Positions 13,801 to 23,969 of a DNA stretch of 64,000 bases are shown in pieces. The notes beneath the pieces were generated by a model. It made no database searches. It saw nothing but the letters and a program-made list of their open reading frames with translations, and was not told the DNA's origin. The stretch's first letter is position 1. Each line of letters opens with the position of its first letter. This DNA comes from Hermatobates lingyangjiaoensis. Lineage: Eukaryota; Arthropoda; Insecta; Hemiptera; Hermatobatidae. The position numbers and the translations under genes were made by a program. The stretch spans positions 745,001 to 809,000 of the forward strand of contig JAPFBL010000118.1 of the NCBI GenBank assembly GCA_026182355.1, given 5' to 3'.

Positions 13801-16800
13801 TTAACAAAATATGAGCAAAAATAAGTGTACATAATAAAGAACAAATTTAATTAGTAAACTAAACAATCATATTTTATTAAATCTGGCATATTACTGAATT
13901 TCTCTTTCCACAAGACTGAATCGAAATTCTTTTATATTACTAAAAAACAACAGGATAAAAAACAGTTGTTTTCTCAGGCCTTTCTCTGATTAAGGTTCAT
14001 TAATTGCATTCCTTGGGAATATTTTCCTACATGAAAGATCAGAATACACATATTTAAGGCTATAGGTATTATTTAGATTGAGTTAAATTACATTAGTATG
14101 TAGAATAATAATTTAAACAGACAAAATGGAATACAAAATTATTCACAAAAATAATATCAATTTTTTTTTAAAAAAGTGATGGTATTTTTTTTATTTTATT
14201 ATTTTATTGCAGCTTATTCCACATTGTATTACATGTTTTGTACAATATTTCTCATTTTTACATAATAACAGATTTTGAATTAAAAATATTTGTTGAATCA
14301 AGTCAATCTTATAAAGCATAAATAATTTAAAAAAAATTTCACTCAGATAATGTATACATGCAGTACCTTTCGATTAAGATATTTTGAAGTTTCAAAACTT
14401 TTAAATATTCTCTATATTCTTTTATTCAAGAAAAATTAACATAAACAAATATTACACACTAGAACATGACAGATCCCCGTATCAAGTAACATATCACTAT
14501 AATTTAAGTAAAAAATTTCTTTAAAATGAAAAAGGAGTTATAACAGTAAAAAAAAAAAGAACAACTTACCATACTCAGTCAATTTTTTGTCATCCACCAA
14601 AACTTTTCCGCAGTATATCAACCTCTGGGATTCAACCGGCACATTTACCGTTTCAGCTATGTGCTCCTTAAACTGTTTCACAGTCATCTGAAAAGTATCA
14701 GTCATATAAATACAGCATCATCATTACACGAAATATAACATGTAATAAAAGAAGTATGCATTTTAAATTGAGCCGAAAATCATTGGTACGCAATATAAGT
14801 ACCCAACCCTCTAAACAATTCAATAGTCGTTTCCTAGCTTAATTTCATATTTACCAAGTACTCAGCGTTTACCGACGGTAATTCGGAAAAGACGTTAAAC
14901 GAAATCATTATTAGACGAATGTGTATACATATATTAGTAAAGAAGCTCATAGCATACCCTGCACTCTTTTTTCTCTTTTCAAACAATCAATCAATGTATA
15001 CCAGTCTTATTTATTTGTTTACTCATTAATTTCAAAATTTTAAAAACCTAGGCTATATTAGGTAATACTGGACTGAACTATATTACATCATACTGATATT
15101 ATTGGGTTAGTCGGAAGGTCCGTCGTTAATTAAAGTTGTTAAAATACTACTAAATATCCTAGATGACATCATTACATAAACTATGTTCTTGACATTGGAT
15201 TAGCTGACAGAACAAAGCATGTTCTACCATGTTTATAAAAGTTTTTTTTTTTATTATACATAAATAGTCTGTAAAAGTTTTCCCCATATATTCTTGTTGG
15301 TAAGCAGCTAAAAGAAAAAAAAATCTTAAAACTTTCTATCATGACAGTGCATTTTAAAAGAAAATAATAAAAAAAACTCTCAAACAAAGGACTTTTCTCT
15401 TTGCGTCCTTTACTATCGAAAAGTTTACCAACTGCTTTAGGAAAAACATAAATCTTTTTAACATGTTCAAAGAATATTAATCTAGGTATAAACAGATTAA
15501 GGGACTTTTTTTCCAGCCCAGTTGAATCCAAGTAGAATTAAGTTCTTAGAAGATGATATAATAGTTGATTTAAAGTATAAAATCAAAGAGGGGATAATTC
15601 AGTATTTGAATATTGAAGTTATTGTATGTACTTAAGACATGAACCAGCATTTTAAAACAAAAGTAATAAATTAAAAAAAATCTTTTAAATTTATTTTTCT
15701 AGTAAGGGACACTGACGACAGTTACTTAAATCTAGATGTTTATTCGACAATCAACTGTTTATTGATGAATACAGTTTGATGTGATCACTCCCTCTAAGTT
15801 GATATCCAGTCTCAATAATACCTGAACATGAAACTTAGAGTAAGCGATTGTAACATAATGTCATCTATAATGACTTCTATGTTAAGGTACTTTTCTTTTA
15901 ACATATCTGTTCTTACATTTCCCTCAGTGTCACTATATGTTTTGATCGATTCGACTGAGAAAATCTATTCAACTCTTTTTAGCGTAATTATAGTTTTTCT
16001 CCCAGTTCGTTCCAAAGATGATAAAATGTATGTCTGAATGGTAGTTATAAATTGACTATGATGTAAACAGAGACAAACTATCCTAAACATAATAATCATA
16101 TGTATATAAAGTAATTCTCGCATAGTCATAATGACACTAACAGAATAGAAGTAAAAGAAATCGAGATTTTGTCAGTTTCCAGTTCAAATCAAAATGTAGA
16201 CACAAGATTTTAACAACTACGAAAAAATTTTACTATCAATAATATCAGAGAAGTAACTCCTCGACTAACGACTGCTGATTGCACACAGTACCACATATTT
16301 GGACAGTGGATGGCAGTAAACTCTCAGTACCTGGATATCTTTATATGTTCAGAGTGCAACAATATCCTTCTAACATTTCTGGTAGTGTTCTAATACTTTA
16401 CAAATTTTCCTACAAAATTTTGTTGTTTCTAGATAATGCTCTTGGGCATCAAACTCATTTAGATGATCTCAAACCAGATGTAAAAGTGGTTTATTTGTTT
16501 CCAAACAACTCGGCTAATTTGACTCTATGGACCAAGGGTCGACTGAAGAGGAAGTGTAGGTTGGGTTGAAGTGTCAACAAAAAGACGGGCGAGGGGATCG
16601 GTTTCTAGGATGAGTGGTAGTCCCATAAGTGAACACACATAGATCGAACATAGACCTTTTCTGATACAACATAAAGGAGATTGATTCTACATTGGGAGTC
16701 CGATCTTTAACGAGTTCCTGACATCTTACAGACTCGTCCCCTATGAGGGATGATGTCTTAGATTTATTCACCGCCCGCATGAATAACTCGGGGACCAGAG

Positions 16801-19800
16801 TGGGTTGAACTCCGGATCTACCAGTCCAGAGGCGAGCACCATGTTGCTACTGGGCTAACCTTGTCCCTCGAATAAGTGTATCTTTGAATCGCCCTACCGC
16901 TCGGAAAGCTGTGACAGAGTAAATGCAATAGAAGTGAATAAGAAACAAAATTATGACAAGTATTATGTTAATGGTAATGCTGCTGAATCTGACAGGGCAA
17001 GGACTCTATGTGATTCAGGAAGAACTAGTGAACCGTTAAATGACCTTCATTACATGTGAGAGTAGGATGTTGAAAACCTGTTAAACTATGAGACCTACAA
17101 ATGTATAGGTATAGCTAATTGAATTAGAATAAGAATAGAAGCGAAGGAAGCAATGAATGACACGACGTTCATTTTCATTTTCATAATACAAGGGATTATG
17201 AAAAGGCTTATCTGCTTACAGTCAATTCCTTGCACATTTTGAGAATGGACCAAAATAATTTTGTTTCAATTATATACGCGCTCAGGACTAAAAAGCTTGT
17301 CCACCCTTTCACAGTGAAAACGTAGGGTAATCGACACCCTGCAGCTTGAAATTAAAAAAAAAAAAAAGATCTGCTACTTTCAATTTGATTAACATATTAC
17401 CTATTAATTTACTAGATTTTCAAAAAAATTGTATCCTCCTGTACCCCAGCCATCAGTTTTTAATTTGACATATTAATTTTTCTATAATAATCCTGTAAAA
17501 CGTTTCTCAAGTCATCCAAAATTGCAATTCACAGCACCTGCAGTGAACATTGATGAAGAGTATTCGATATGGTTGTGATATAATGTGCTCATGTTTCGTA
17601 AAATAATGGATTAACTAGAGTAGACAGTTGTCATTATTGACGGAAAGTAATAATTTTAATACACAACATAAATCGCCATTAACAAGCTCTCTTTCTCATG
17701 ACGTCACCAAACATGAAACAAAATGAAAAGAAAGATAAGTATTTCGGCACTTATCGGTTAACGGGAGAGGTCACCTATTTAAAGAGGCTTATTGAATCAA
17801 AACAAAAAAAAATCACCTTATTATACAAAATAGCACTCGTGCAATCTATAAATAACAAAATACCACTTTGTTATGTTTTGTTTATATTTACATTACTTTC
17901 TCATTTCTTACTCCTGATTAGACGTTAGTATTTATATTATTTACTTATGTTATATATATTTATATTATGCTATTTTGTTTGTCAAAGCCTCCTGGTAACC
18001 GATATACCTGCATTTTTTTTCGTTTTATTTGCTATTTCAAAAAATATTTAGAATTTGTTGTGGCGAATCAAATATATTTTTAAGGAAAATATTAAACATT
18101 TTTTATCATTAAATAATGCAAAAATTTAAGAAAAATAGAGAATGAAAATAAAAAATTATTATTTTTATTTATTAAAAAAATTAAATTACTAATAATTCAA
18201 AATACTTGAATCCTTAGAGGAAATTGAAATCTCTATTATTGACAAAGTATTTTCATACTAGGAATAGAATGTGCTCCCAATAATTAAAATTTGCTTGCGT
18301 CTGACACGCCTTTGTTATTAACGGTAAATAAAATATTTTATGTTGAATGATCTGGAGTTATGTAGAGCAAGTTATGTCTATAAATAAAATGTTGTTTGAA
18401 AATGGGACCCTATTCTTAAATAACTCATGCTTTCTTAATTGCTTTGATAAATTAATAGGATCAATAATTAAAGTTTCTCATGATTTAGGGAATTCAGACT
18501 TTCTCTTTGGTTGAACCCAATCAACTAAAGGAGCCATCCTGTGTGTAAGGTACTAGGAAAATTCCGTCCTACACCACATCTGAAAGCTTACTGATGCCCT
18601 TTGAAAAGAAAAATACCAGTCAGAAGCTACATGGGTAAAAGTCGTTGTGCAATTTTATTATAGTAATGATAAACCAACTTTCCTCAATGTAATTACCCTT
18701 TCATTAAATTCTCTAACTTATATTCAGTGACATGATGTTTTTTCGAGACTTTTTCTTAATTTTTTAGTTAACAGTTTTGATAAAAATCAATAGTATATAT
18801 GTATTTTTTAATGGTTTTAGCATGAGTTATACCTATTTTCATACTGGTTTAATAAGTATCTCTGTTAATGTTTTATTACTAAAATTGTACTTTTACTTTG
18901 GGTTTAGACTAGCATAACTTGACACCACGACTAATATTCTAATGTTCCTTAGAAGTTAGGTTGGGTTATTTCGCAATAATCGTCCCAAGACAGAACAAAC
19001 ACTTTTGTTTGATACTTTTGAGCGATTAGTACATTGTTATACCACACAATGAATATTATACATCAGTATTCTTAAATTTTGCCCAATTCAAGTGTATTTA
19101 GTGTTAAGGACAGACGGCTTAACGTCCTCTTGGAGGAATGACCGAGAGGAAGATGTACACAGAAAGCTAAAACAGGCTTAACGTCCTCTTGGAGGAATGA
19201 CCCAGAGGAAGATGTGCACAGAAAGTCAAAACAGGCTTAACGTCCTCTTGGAGGAATGACCCAGAGGAAGATGTGCACAGAAAGTCAAAACAGGCTTAAC
19301 GTCCTCTTGGAGGAATGACCCAGAGGAAGATGTACACAGAAAGTCAAAACAGGCTTAACGTCCTCTTGGAGGAATGACCCAGAGGAAGATGTACACAGAA
19401 AGTCAAAACAGGCTTAACGTCCTCTTGGAGGAATGACCGAGAGGAAGATGTACACAGAAAGTCAAAACAGGCTTAACGTCCTCTTGGAGGAATGACCCAG
19501 AGGAAGATGTACACAGAAAGTCAAAACAGGCTTAACGTCCTCTTGGAGGAATGACCCAGAGGAAGATGTGCACAGAAAGTCAAAACAGGCTTAACGTCCT
19601 CTTGGAGGAATGACCCAGAGGAAGATGTACACAGAAAGTCAAAACAGGCTTAACGTCCTCTTGGAGGAATGACGAGAGGAAGATGTACACAGAAAGCTAA
19701 AACAGGGTTAACGTCCTGTCCGAGGGTCGACGTACTCAATTTTTATCACCTCTCACGTGAATAAATCGAGGGTCAGAGTGGGTACTGAACCCCGGATCTA

Positions 19801-22800
19801 CCACCTTAGAGGCGAGCATGTAAGCCACTGGGCTACTCTGGTCTCTCTTAATATCTTGAACAAGAAGTAAATACAAACAAAATCATCAAAAAATGAATAG
19901 AATAATAATGGTTCTTCTCACACGTTATTTGGTGTGGGGCATCCAGAATCTAATTTGGTTCAACTAAAATATTAGTTTCAACTGTTTTATTATGGAACTG
20001 ACTAAACCAAATTTCATCGGCCCATAACCCTTGTTTAACTTGCAGACGAAGTGTCTATAGAACAAAACAGTGGATACTGGAGCTGCATTGATAAGCAAAT
20101 GACCGATTACCGATTAAAATACAGTAAAAATTATCTAATCAACTGTTAACAATTGATAGACAATGATATAGTTGTTTCATCAACAAAAAAAAAACAGTGA
20201 TTTTTTATTGATGGAAAACAATGAAAATAACGACAAACTAGACAGTGCTGCCTTCGGAGGCAAAAATTGGGGGATACAAAAACGCAAACGGTTCACCGAG
20301 GATGGCAGACATTGGAGTGCAGCATTTTTAAGAGGCTTGTAAAATATATGAAATAGAAAAGAAATTGAAATAAAATGAGATTATTACTTTAATAAATTGA
20401 ATGAAAAAGTAAGTGCTTCCAACACAAGGTTAAGTTTGCTTTTGATGGTTGACAACACTTACAACCAAGATAGAAGATACAGAAATAGTAATGCGGAGGA
20501 GGGACTGTCAAAAAGCTAACAAAACTGTAAATTAAACAATAACCCCACAAATATATCTAGCACAGAGGCCTCAAATGTATTTTTTGTGGCCTCTGAACAG
20601 TGGAATTTTTAATAACTCAATTCACTAAAAGATCAATAGTTGCACTTACATGTTTTAAAAACACATCTTAGTAAAATATTAAAGAAACGTTTTACTGCAC
20701 TCTTTCCTCTACAGTTTCTGTAACTTCTACGAGGATTTTAGAGATGTTTTGAAGTACGTATGTATGTATGTGAAAAATTGTTCTCAGCCATGAAAAGTAA
20801 AAAGTCTGCGCTAAGATCACGGCTTACTGATAAACATTTGAAAGCATAGCTGAGACTTCGTTCTGCTAATAAATTGAAGCCTAATATTAATGACCTTACT
20901 CATTCAAAACGATTCGCAGATGAGTAGTCGAAAAAAAAATGACTGAATCTGTGATCATAGTCATTAATTAATTACAACCTTTGAATTATGTATTGATTAT
21001 TTAAAATAGTAAATTTTATTATCTTAATTTTGTCTCTGTTTTCGTTACATTAAAAGACATTTATAAAAAAAAACTTGGTTATTACATTTTTTTACTTATT
21101 TTTTTGTTATTTAATTACAGTTTCTGCATTAACAAATGGATTAACTAAAATACTAAACTTGTTTCCTAAAATATTTTGTCACTGTTTTGGATCGACTGAG
21201 TAACATTTACAAAAAACTGCTATTATATTTATATTTAAGTCTATTTTTTATCATTGTTATAATTCGGCTCTCGGGTTGCTTATATGTCCTTACTCAGCTC
21301 TCGGGGAAATTCGAGTTTAAAACCCCTGTTCTACTACAATCTTGACTATCGCTGTGAAAACAATATTTAATTCACTTTCGACTTAAATCCACTTTTTATC
21401 TTTAACATTTTTTTCCCTTGCACCTTTGCATGATGTAGCATTTTATAAGTTAATTCAATTAATTAGTAGGTTAATTTAATCCATGAATAAGTTAAAAGAT
21501 AATAAAAATTAGCTTACGACATAGATGTAGTGAAAAAAACTAAACACTGACATCAAGTCGTCGTGTTCGATAATAAAAGTAAAATTTTCTAAATGAAATT
21601 GTAGACGAGCCTATACAATTTTCAGAAGAGAAATATTAAATTAGCTTTTGTTTTTCTCTTCTATAGATTATGCGATCGGTATACTGGACCTGAGATTCGG
21701 CACATTAAGTAATAGCTATTTATTACGTACTTCACAGAGAATGTTAATTCTTTTACCTCAATCTCAAGTCAAACGAACATTTGGGGGCTATATTTATCTT
21801 ATCTGGCAGTGGTTAAAAAGAAGAAAGATTGATGATGATCCCTAATAGTAATTCTACTTCTTGTGTGCTACCTTAACTAGCTAGAAGTTACAATAACTAT
21901 AATGGAGGCTACGGTTACTCCATTGTAACTTTATAATAATGGAGTAACTCCATATTGTTTCTTTAATAAATTAGTTACAATAATCTGAACAATGGATCGA
22001 ACTTAAGCCATAAATTATATATGTGTAATTATTTTTGTCTACAGCAAGCATTTCATTTTTTATTGCCTCATATAATCTTGACTTCACTATTCTCTCATAG
22101 CTGCCTCATAAATTGTTCATATTCTAACAATTCTAATTCTTTTTTAAATAAACTTGAAATAACTTTAGATTTCCATGACATGACATGTTTTAGTGAGTTT
22201 GCACGAAGTGGCGACTGTAGTATTCAATTTAATCAAGATATAGGAACGCCACGGAAACACGATTTAATAGCCATAAATTTCTCTTTCCCTAATATTTAAT
22301 CATACACCAAATGTAATGTTGAATCATTATTCCTGGGCACACACTGGATAGATTAAGAAATGGATTAACTATCATACATCGTATTTTGGTGTTGGAACCG
22401 TTCGACGACCTATTATGTAACTGTCAATCTTCAACAGGAACTGAGCTGGAATTATCTAGATTCATCTTGAAGATGGACAGTCTGAAACGGGTTGAATGAT
22501 TCCTACACCACTATTCGAGGTAAGAGATTAGTTCATTCCTTAATGCAACTCTAGTAATATAACTCTCAACTTCTGTGGTAATAATCATATATATGGATAT
22601 TATTACAATCTCCCTTAGAATATGTGAACTTGACTCTTATATAAGTATCTTAATATTAGGGTTGAAATTATATTAAGTTTTATTTAGCATTTCAAGTTTC
22701 ACAAAGCCAGAAAACATCATAAAATGAACAAAATAATACCTTTTAATAATTCGACAAATTACCATAATTAAAACATAATAAAGACAATTAAATGGTAATA

Positions 22801-23969
22801 TAACTGTATTAATAGTTATGTACGAATAAGCATTAATATTCTTTTATAAATTATTAAATTGTTTACATGTAGATTAAAGCAGCTTAATATTGAAAATAAA
22901 AACAGATCGAGAACAAACTCAGGTTAAAGGTTCTAAAAAAAAGTATGTTAACCAAAATTGACATAAAGTAATAAAATCAAGAATGGTTTCAAGTTGTCAA
23001 CTTTCAAGAATGGTAAGAAATATGGGGATATTACATTTCAATCAAAACCGTTATCTAACAAATGAAGCCAACAATATCATTTGAAAACCACAGCCCCGTT
23101 ATTATCAAACAATACAATCTTAAAAGAGTATATTTATATTTCCATGAATTGTGATAACTATTAACGTTATATTATTGAAATATAGGAAAAGTGATAACTA
23201 TTAACGAGATATTACAGAAATATAGGAAAAGTGATAACAATTAACGATATATTATAGAAATATAGGAAAGCCGAAATACATTTCGTTGTAAGATTGTAAA
23301 AGTAAATAAAATTGTGTTGGAATGATTGGCTTCCAAAATAGTTCAAATTCATGGTATAGAAGTGTTTAAATAAAAATACAATAAACTAATATTCAGAAAA
23401 TTAGCCAGGTATAACCTGACAAATTTTCGTCACGCAGAGCTGGCTAACATTAACTAATCTTTGCATTCAACAAAGTAAAATTCAAAAAAAGAACGAAAGA
23501 CAGAAAAGTGATAAGCCAACAATATGAATGTAATGATTTCAATAATTAAATGGAGGATATTAGTAATTATAAAACATTTAAAACTTCTATTGCAGTTACA
23601 TTCTAAAATTTAACGCTAGGTTCTAATATTCCGAAGCATGGACCGTTAAACAACAATTATCCATCATCTATTCCCCTCGGTTGTGTTAACATATGATATA
23701 ATTATGTGGTTTGCTTTCCCCCTATTTCCCAAAAGCCTTCGACGTAAAATGCTTTACCAAATCATATATTTCAATCAAATCCACGAGGTACAATAATATT
23801 TAATAGCAACTATTTAGTTTGTATTATTCACATTAAAATAAATAACAAGTCATACAGAGACTTTGAGACTACATGCAATATGAAAGCCAATGATGAAAAA
23901 TAAACTCACATCTTCTGCGACTGTGAAGAAATGATTCCGAGAATCAAGCGTTTTCACCGTAATATCCAT
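551..23969 (-). CDS. BAG6: BAG6 (large proline-rich protein BAG6/Scythe), partial gene; C-terminus beyond left edge
   Basis: Gene-level entry. BAG6 is a nucleo-cytoplasmic chaperone holdase; with GET4 and UBL4A it sorts tail-anchored and mislocalised hydrophobic proteins and acts in ERAD and apoptosis. Coding exons seen (minus strand, 5' to 3'): 23910-23969, 14570-14687, 11351-11545, 10912-11041, 10412-10680, 8655-8790, 7291-7444, 5008-5184, 3184-3315, possible microexon 2517-2537, 1198-1323, 792-1121, 551-706. Phases agree at every junction except between 3184 and 1323, where an exon or splice site is missing. The conserved landmarks are a ubiquitin-like domain followed by [12 protein letters not shown], and later the block [13 protein letters not shown]...[12 protein letters not shown]...IPIQ, which align in order with vertebrate BAG6. 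About 668 codons are visible against 1132 residues in human. The BAG-like C-terminal domain must lie left of position 551. The first intron is about 9.2 kb. The gene runs head to head with Aurora A. Confidence 0.93.
792..1121 (-). CDS. BAG6: BAG6 exon 11 with poly-Asn tract
   Basis: It encodes [20 protein letters not shown], then eleven consecutive Asn codons (mixed AAC and AAT), then a long Ser/Gly/Gln-rich disordered stretch. The acceptor is AATTTAG. The donor GTAATA follows TCA A. Phase 1 in and out. The Asn run is encoded by an AAY repeat and could vary in length between individuals. Confidence 0.8.
1198..1323 (-). CDS. BAG6: BAG6 exon 10
   Basis: It encodes [20 protein letters not shown] and a following Asn/Ser-rich segment. 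The acceptor is TTCCAG and the donor GTAAGT. It is phase 1 in and out, and it joins the next exon through a Gly codon split G|GT. Confidence 0.75.
1324..1914. other. BAG6 intron, no feature
   Basis: AT-rich intron sequence. An exon correcting the phase mismatch after exon 9 may be hidden here or in 2301-3183, but no candidate has both good splice sites and similarity. Confidence 0.4.
1915..2300. repeat. dispersed repeat X, copy 1
   Basis: A GC-richer island whose blocks CCTCCCGAGAAG, TTACACAG and CTACTGAACC...GGAGGTAAG recur in the same order at about 9810-10140. It does not look like a protein-coding relic. The class is unknown; a SINE-like or non-autonomous element is possible. Confidence 0.5.
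2517..2537 (-). CDS. BAG6: possible BAG6 microexon (21 nt)
   Basis: A 21-nt stretch is flanked by acceptor CTTTAACAG and donor GTAATA. Read in phase 1 it gives PENTSAG running directly into NDAPPTSNG of the next exon, which looks natural. It preserves phase, so it does not solve the 0-to-1 mismatch after exon 9 by itself. Confidence 0.35.
3184..3315 (-). CDS. BAG6: BAG6 exon 9, Gly/Gln-rich linker
   Basis: It continues IPIQ with [11 protein letters not shown], then a Gly/Gln/Ser-rich stretch ending EQMDM before a consensus donor GTGAGT. It is phase 0 in and 0 out. Because the next certain exon needs phase 1, a further exon or a different donor must exist between here and 1323. Confidence 0.75.
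3575..4290 (+). pseudogene. Penelope-like element reverse transcriptase relic
   Basis: Plus-strand translation near 3600-3850 gives [20 protein letters not shown], then [18 protein letters not shown] and [12 protein letters not shown]. This is the VYRKPTHTDRYL...KRSVVRALVDRA pattern that follows the reverse transcriptase core of Penelope-like elements. Stops and frameshifts follow; a later frame ends in [11 protein letters not shown] and runs straight into (TA)n at about 4285. It lies in a BAG6 intron in the opposite orientation. Confidence 0.72.
4285..4540 (+). repeat. PLE fragments interleaved with three (TA)n tracts
   Basis: (TA)n tracts lie at about 4285-4315, 4397-4431 and 4507-4536. 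Between the first two sits the 3' half of a hammerhead-like element (GGTCGAAATATCGATGTGAG at about 4338). Between the last two sits a PLE ORF piece reading [13 protein letters not shown], which turns directly into Ile-Tyr repeats. Confidence 0.65.
4558..4812. repeat. palindrome of hammerhead-like elements, family E
   Basis: Inverted arms meet near 4685. The plus copy carries CTGATGA at 4740-4746, then C and GACGGATGTT, with GAAA decayed to AAAA. The minus copy (about 4621-4655) keeps GTC-GAAA but has CTGATGG. Each copy repairs what the other has lost, so the ancestral element had a full core. A (TA)n tract follows at 4821-4858. Confidence 0.7.
5008..5184 (-). CDS. BAG6: BAG6 exon 8, most conserved block
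   Basis: All 59 codons resemble the conserved central BAG6 block: [20 protein letters not shown], then DIMCDF, then [12 protein letters not shown], ending IPIQ. Compare vertebrate ALSDLRCNL and PMVLQQAAIPIQ. The exon is phase 0 at both ends, with acceptor TTTTCAG and donor GTTTGA. This is the strongest single piece of evidence for BAG6 after the ubiquitin-like domain. Confidence 0.93.
5288..5540. repeat. inverted repeat with decayed hammerhead-like ends
   Basis: Arms 5288-5380 and 5450-5540 share CTTGAGGATTA / TAATCCTCAAG and the motif GCGAAACGTcGATTTATAATC. The part corresponding to the ribozyme core (CTTGAGAATG) is not canonical, so this is called only by analogy with the better copies. 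Confidence 0.5.
5541..6096. other. BAG6 intron, nothing recognised
   Basis: AT-rich sequence without a recognisable repeat or exon. Confidence 0.4.
6097..7211. mobile_element. hAT-type element (non-autonomous or decayed)
   Basis: The termini are CAGGGTCTCCAAAGGGTCC and, at the right end, AGTTTGGGGACCCCTG, matching the CAGGGGTCCCCAA type of hAT termini. Flanks CTTTAGCG and CTTTTAGT are similar, but not a clean 8-bp duplication. The interior is AT-rich with no transposase. Confidence 0.55.
7291..7444 (-). CDS. BAG6: BAG6 exon 7
   Basis: It encodes a helical segment ([20 protein letters not shown]) that lines up with the vertebrate [23 protein letters not shown] helix. The acceptor is TCACAG and the donor GTACGT. 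Phase 2 in, phase 0 out. Confidence 0.88.
7445..8654. other. BAG6 intron, nothing recognised
   Basis: AT-rich intron sequence between exons 7 and 6; only simple A/T runs are seen. Confidence 0.4.
8655..8790 (-). CDS. BAG6: BAG6 exon 6, Ser/Glu-rich linker
   Basis: It encodes [19 protein letters not shown] and an acidic Ser/Thr-rich continuation. The acceptor is TTTTTAG and the donor GTAAGT. The phase (1 in, 2 out) joins the exons on both sides without a stop. It has low complexity and little recognisable similarity, so assignment rests on position and phase. Confidence 0.75.
9420..9740 (+). repeat. decayed tRNA-derived SINE (low confidence)
   Basis: It contains CTCGAACCTGTATAATGTCAG and, near 9690, CTAAAATGGGTACCAAATAA, which match the middle and tail of SINE type I copies at 35367 and 58527. 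The head is not recognisable. Confidence 0.45.
9810..10140. repeat. dispersed repeat X, copy 2
   Basis: It shares CCTCCCGAGAAG, CTTCTCACACAGCCACC and GGTCCTACTGAACC...GAAGGTAAGGTCA with 1915-2300 in the same order and orientation. It is diverged and GC-richer than its surroundings. Confidence 0.5.
10412..10680 (-). CDS. BAG6: BAG6 exon 5, acidic and Pro-rich linker
   Basis: It encodes an acidic stretch followed by a Pro-rich one ([14 protein letters not shown]), typical of the disordered linker of BAG6. The acceptor follows TTTTTAG and the donor is GTATTT after ACTCAAG. A longer version reading through to about 10326 is open but loses the good donor. Phase 2 in, phase 1 out. Confidence 0.8.
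10912..11041 (-). CDS. BAG6: BAG6 exon 4
   Basis: It encodes a predicted amphipathic helix ([20 protein letters not shown]) that matches the vertebrate VRLVMAQHMIRDIQTLLSRME helix in position and pattern. The acceptor is TTTACAG and the donor GTATTT. Phase 1 in, phase 2 out. Confidence 0.85.
11351..11545 (-). CDS. BAG6: BAG6 exon 3
   Basis: It starts with [14 protein letters not shown], the diagnostic sequence after the BAG6 ubiquitin-like domain. A Ser/Gly/Arg-rich linker and the segment [17 protein letters not shown] follow, corresponding to the vertebrate YVMVGTFNLP segment. The donor GTCTTC is weak, but it is the only site that keeps frame with the next exon (phase 1). Confidence 0.88.
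12489..12560 (+). mobile_element. hAT terminal fragment
   Basis: CAGAGGTGGGCAAACTACGG followed by CCCGCGGGCCA is the well-known hAT left terminus. The preceding 8 bases CTTTAGAA fit the hAT target preference nTCTAGAn. I did not find the other end. Confidence 0.55.
12561..14569. other. BAG6 intron 2, nothing recognised
   Basis: AT-rich sequence with a T-run near 13660. No exon or clear repeat. Confidence 0.4.
14570..14687 (-). CDS. BAG6: BAG6 exon 2, core of ubiquitin-like domain
   Basis: It encodes [17 protein letters not shown] and [19 protein letters not shown], which closely match the ubiquitin-like domain of BAG6 (QRLIY-G-VL-DDKKL-EY). The acceptor is TTTTCAG and the donor GTAAGT. It is 118 nt long, phase 0 in and phase 1 out. 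The split codon G|AT gives Asp at the junction with exon 3. Confidence 0.93.
14688..16270. other. BAG6 intron 1, left part
   Basis: AT-rich. TTGGGTTAGTCGGAAGGTCC near 15102 resembles a mariner terminal repeat, but no partner or transposase was found. An open frame at 15181-15531 (minus) shows no recognisable motif. Confidence 0.35.
16279..16553 (+). pseudogene. pogo/Tigger-like (DDE) transposase relic
   Basis: The plus-strand frame reads [20 protein letters not shown], then [10 protein letters not shown], matching the LLLDNAPGHP...NVKVVFLPPNT motif around the second Asp of Tigger/jerky transposases. Its 3' end is cut by a SINE. Confidence 0.65.
16554..16868 (-). mobile_element. tRNA-derived SINE, type II tail
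   Basis: Minus orientation. The tail appears as GTAGGTTGGGTTG at the left. The body matches 36830-37170 (GATCTTTAACGAG; AATAACTCGGGGACCAGAG). The head, with B-box-like GGATCTACCAGTCC complement, is near 16820. Confidence 0.65.
16868..19077. other. BAG6 intron 1, nothing recognised
   Basis: AT-rich sequence with no repeat or exon that I can support. The open frame at 17698-17928 has no motif. Confidence 0.4.
19078..19848 (-). mobile_element. tRNA-derived SINE carrying an internal minisatellite
   Basis: Flanks of the array are SINE: left CCCAATTCAAGTGTATTTAG, right GTGAATAAATCGAGGGTCAG and the complement of the tRNA-like head (GGATCTACC...GGCGAGCA...CCACTGGGCTA). The SINE is split by the 59-bp array. 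Confidence 0.65.
19111..19705. repeat. 59-bp minisatellite, about 10 units
   Basis: Units begin GGCTTAACGTCCTCTTGGAG and end AGAAAGTCAAAACA; starts fall at 19116, 19175, 19234 and so on, every 59 bases. Units differ at only a few sites (GTACAC/GTGCAC, CCCAGAG/CCGAGAG). The first half of the unit is SINE sequence. Confidence 0.92.
20563..21328 (+). mobile_element. hAT element relic with dimerisation-domain fragment
   Basis: Ends CAGAGGCCTCAAA and, inverted, CAGGGGTTTTAAA. Flanks ATCTAGCA and TTCTACTA both resemble the hAT target nTCTAGAn. Within it, plus-strand translation at 20779-20925 gives [18 protein letters not shown], then [10 protein letters not shown]: the C-terminal hAT dimerisation motif (LFS.MK..KS..RSRLTD...L) of the SCAND3/GTF2IRD2-like group. 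One internal stop is present. Confidence 0.7.
21329..23909. other. BAG6 intron 1, right part
   Basis: AT-rich. A short palindrome around TAATGGAGTAACTCCATA (about 21890-21970) and a small tandem repeat at 23151-23270 are the only structures seen. Open frames at 21648 and 22021 show no motif. Confidence 0.4.
23151..23270. repeat. 40-bp tandem repeat, 3 units
   Basis: Three units starting GTGATAACTATTAACG at 23151, 23191 and 23231, each ending ATATAGGAAA. Confidence 0.85.
23910..23969 (-). CDS. BAG6: BAG6 coding exon 1, start of ubiquitin-like domain
   Basis: It begins [15 protein letters not shown] and encodes the first beta-hairpin of the ubiquitin-like fold (VKTLDSR is shared with vertebrate BAG6). 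The ATG is at 23969-23967. The donor GTGAGT follows codon 20 (phase 0). Human BAG6 has about 16 extra residues before this point, so an in-frame upstream start is possible, but none is obvious. Confidence 0.85.

Noticed and set aside
15102..15180. mariner element
   Set aside because: One terminal-repeat-like stretch only; no second end, TA duplication or transposase was found.
22021..22299. 92-residue frame as a small gene
   Set aside because: AT-driven composition, no motif, lies within the BAG6 first intron on the opposite strand.
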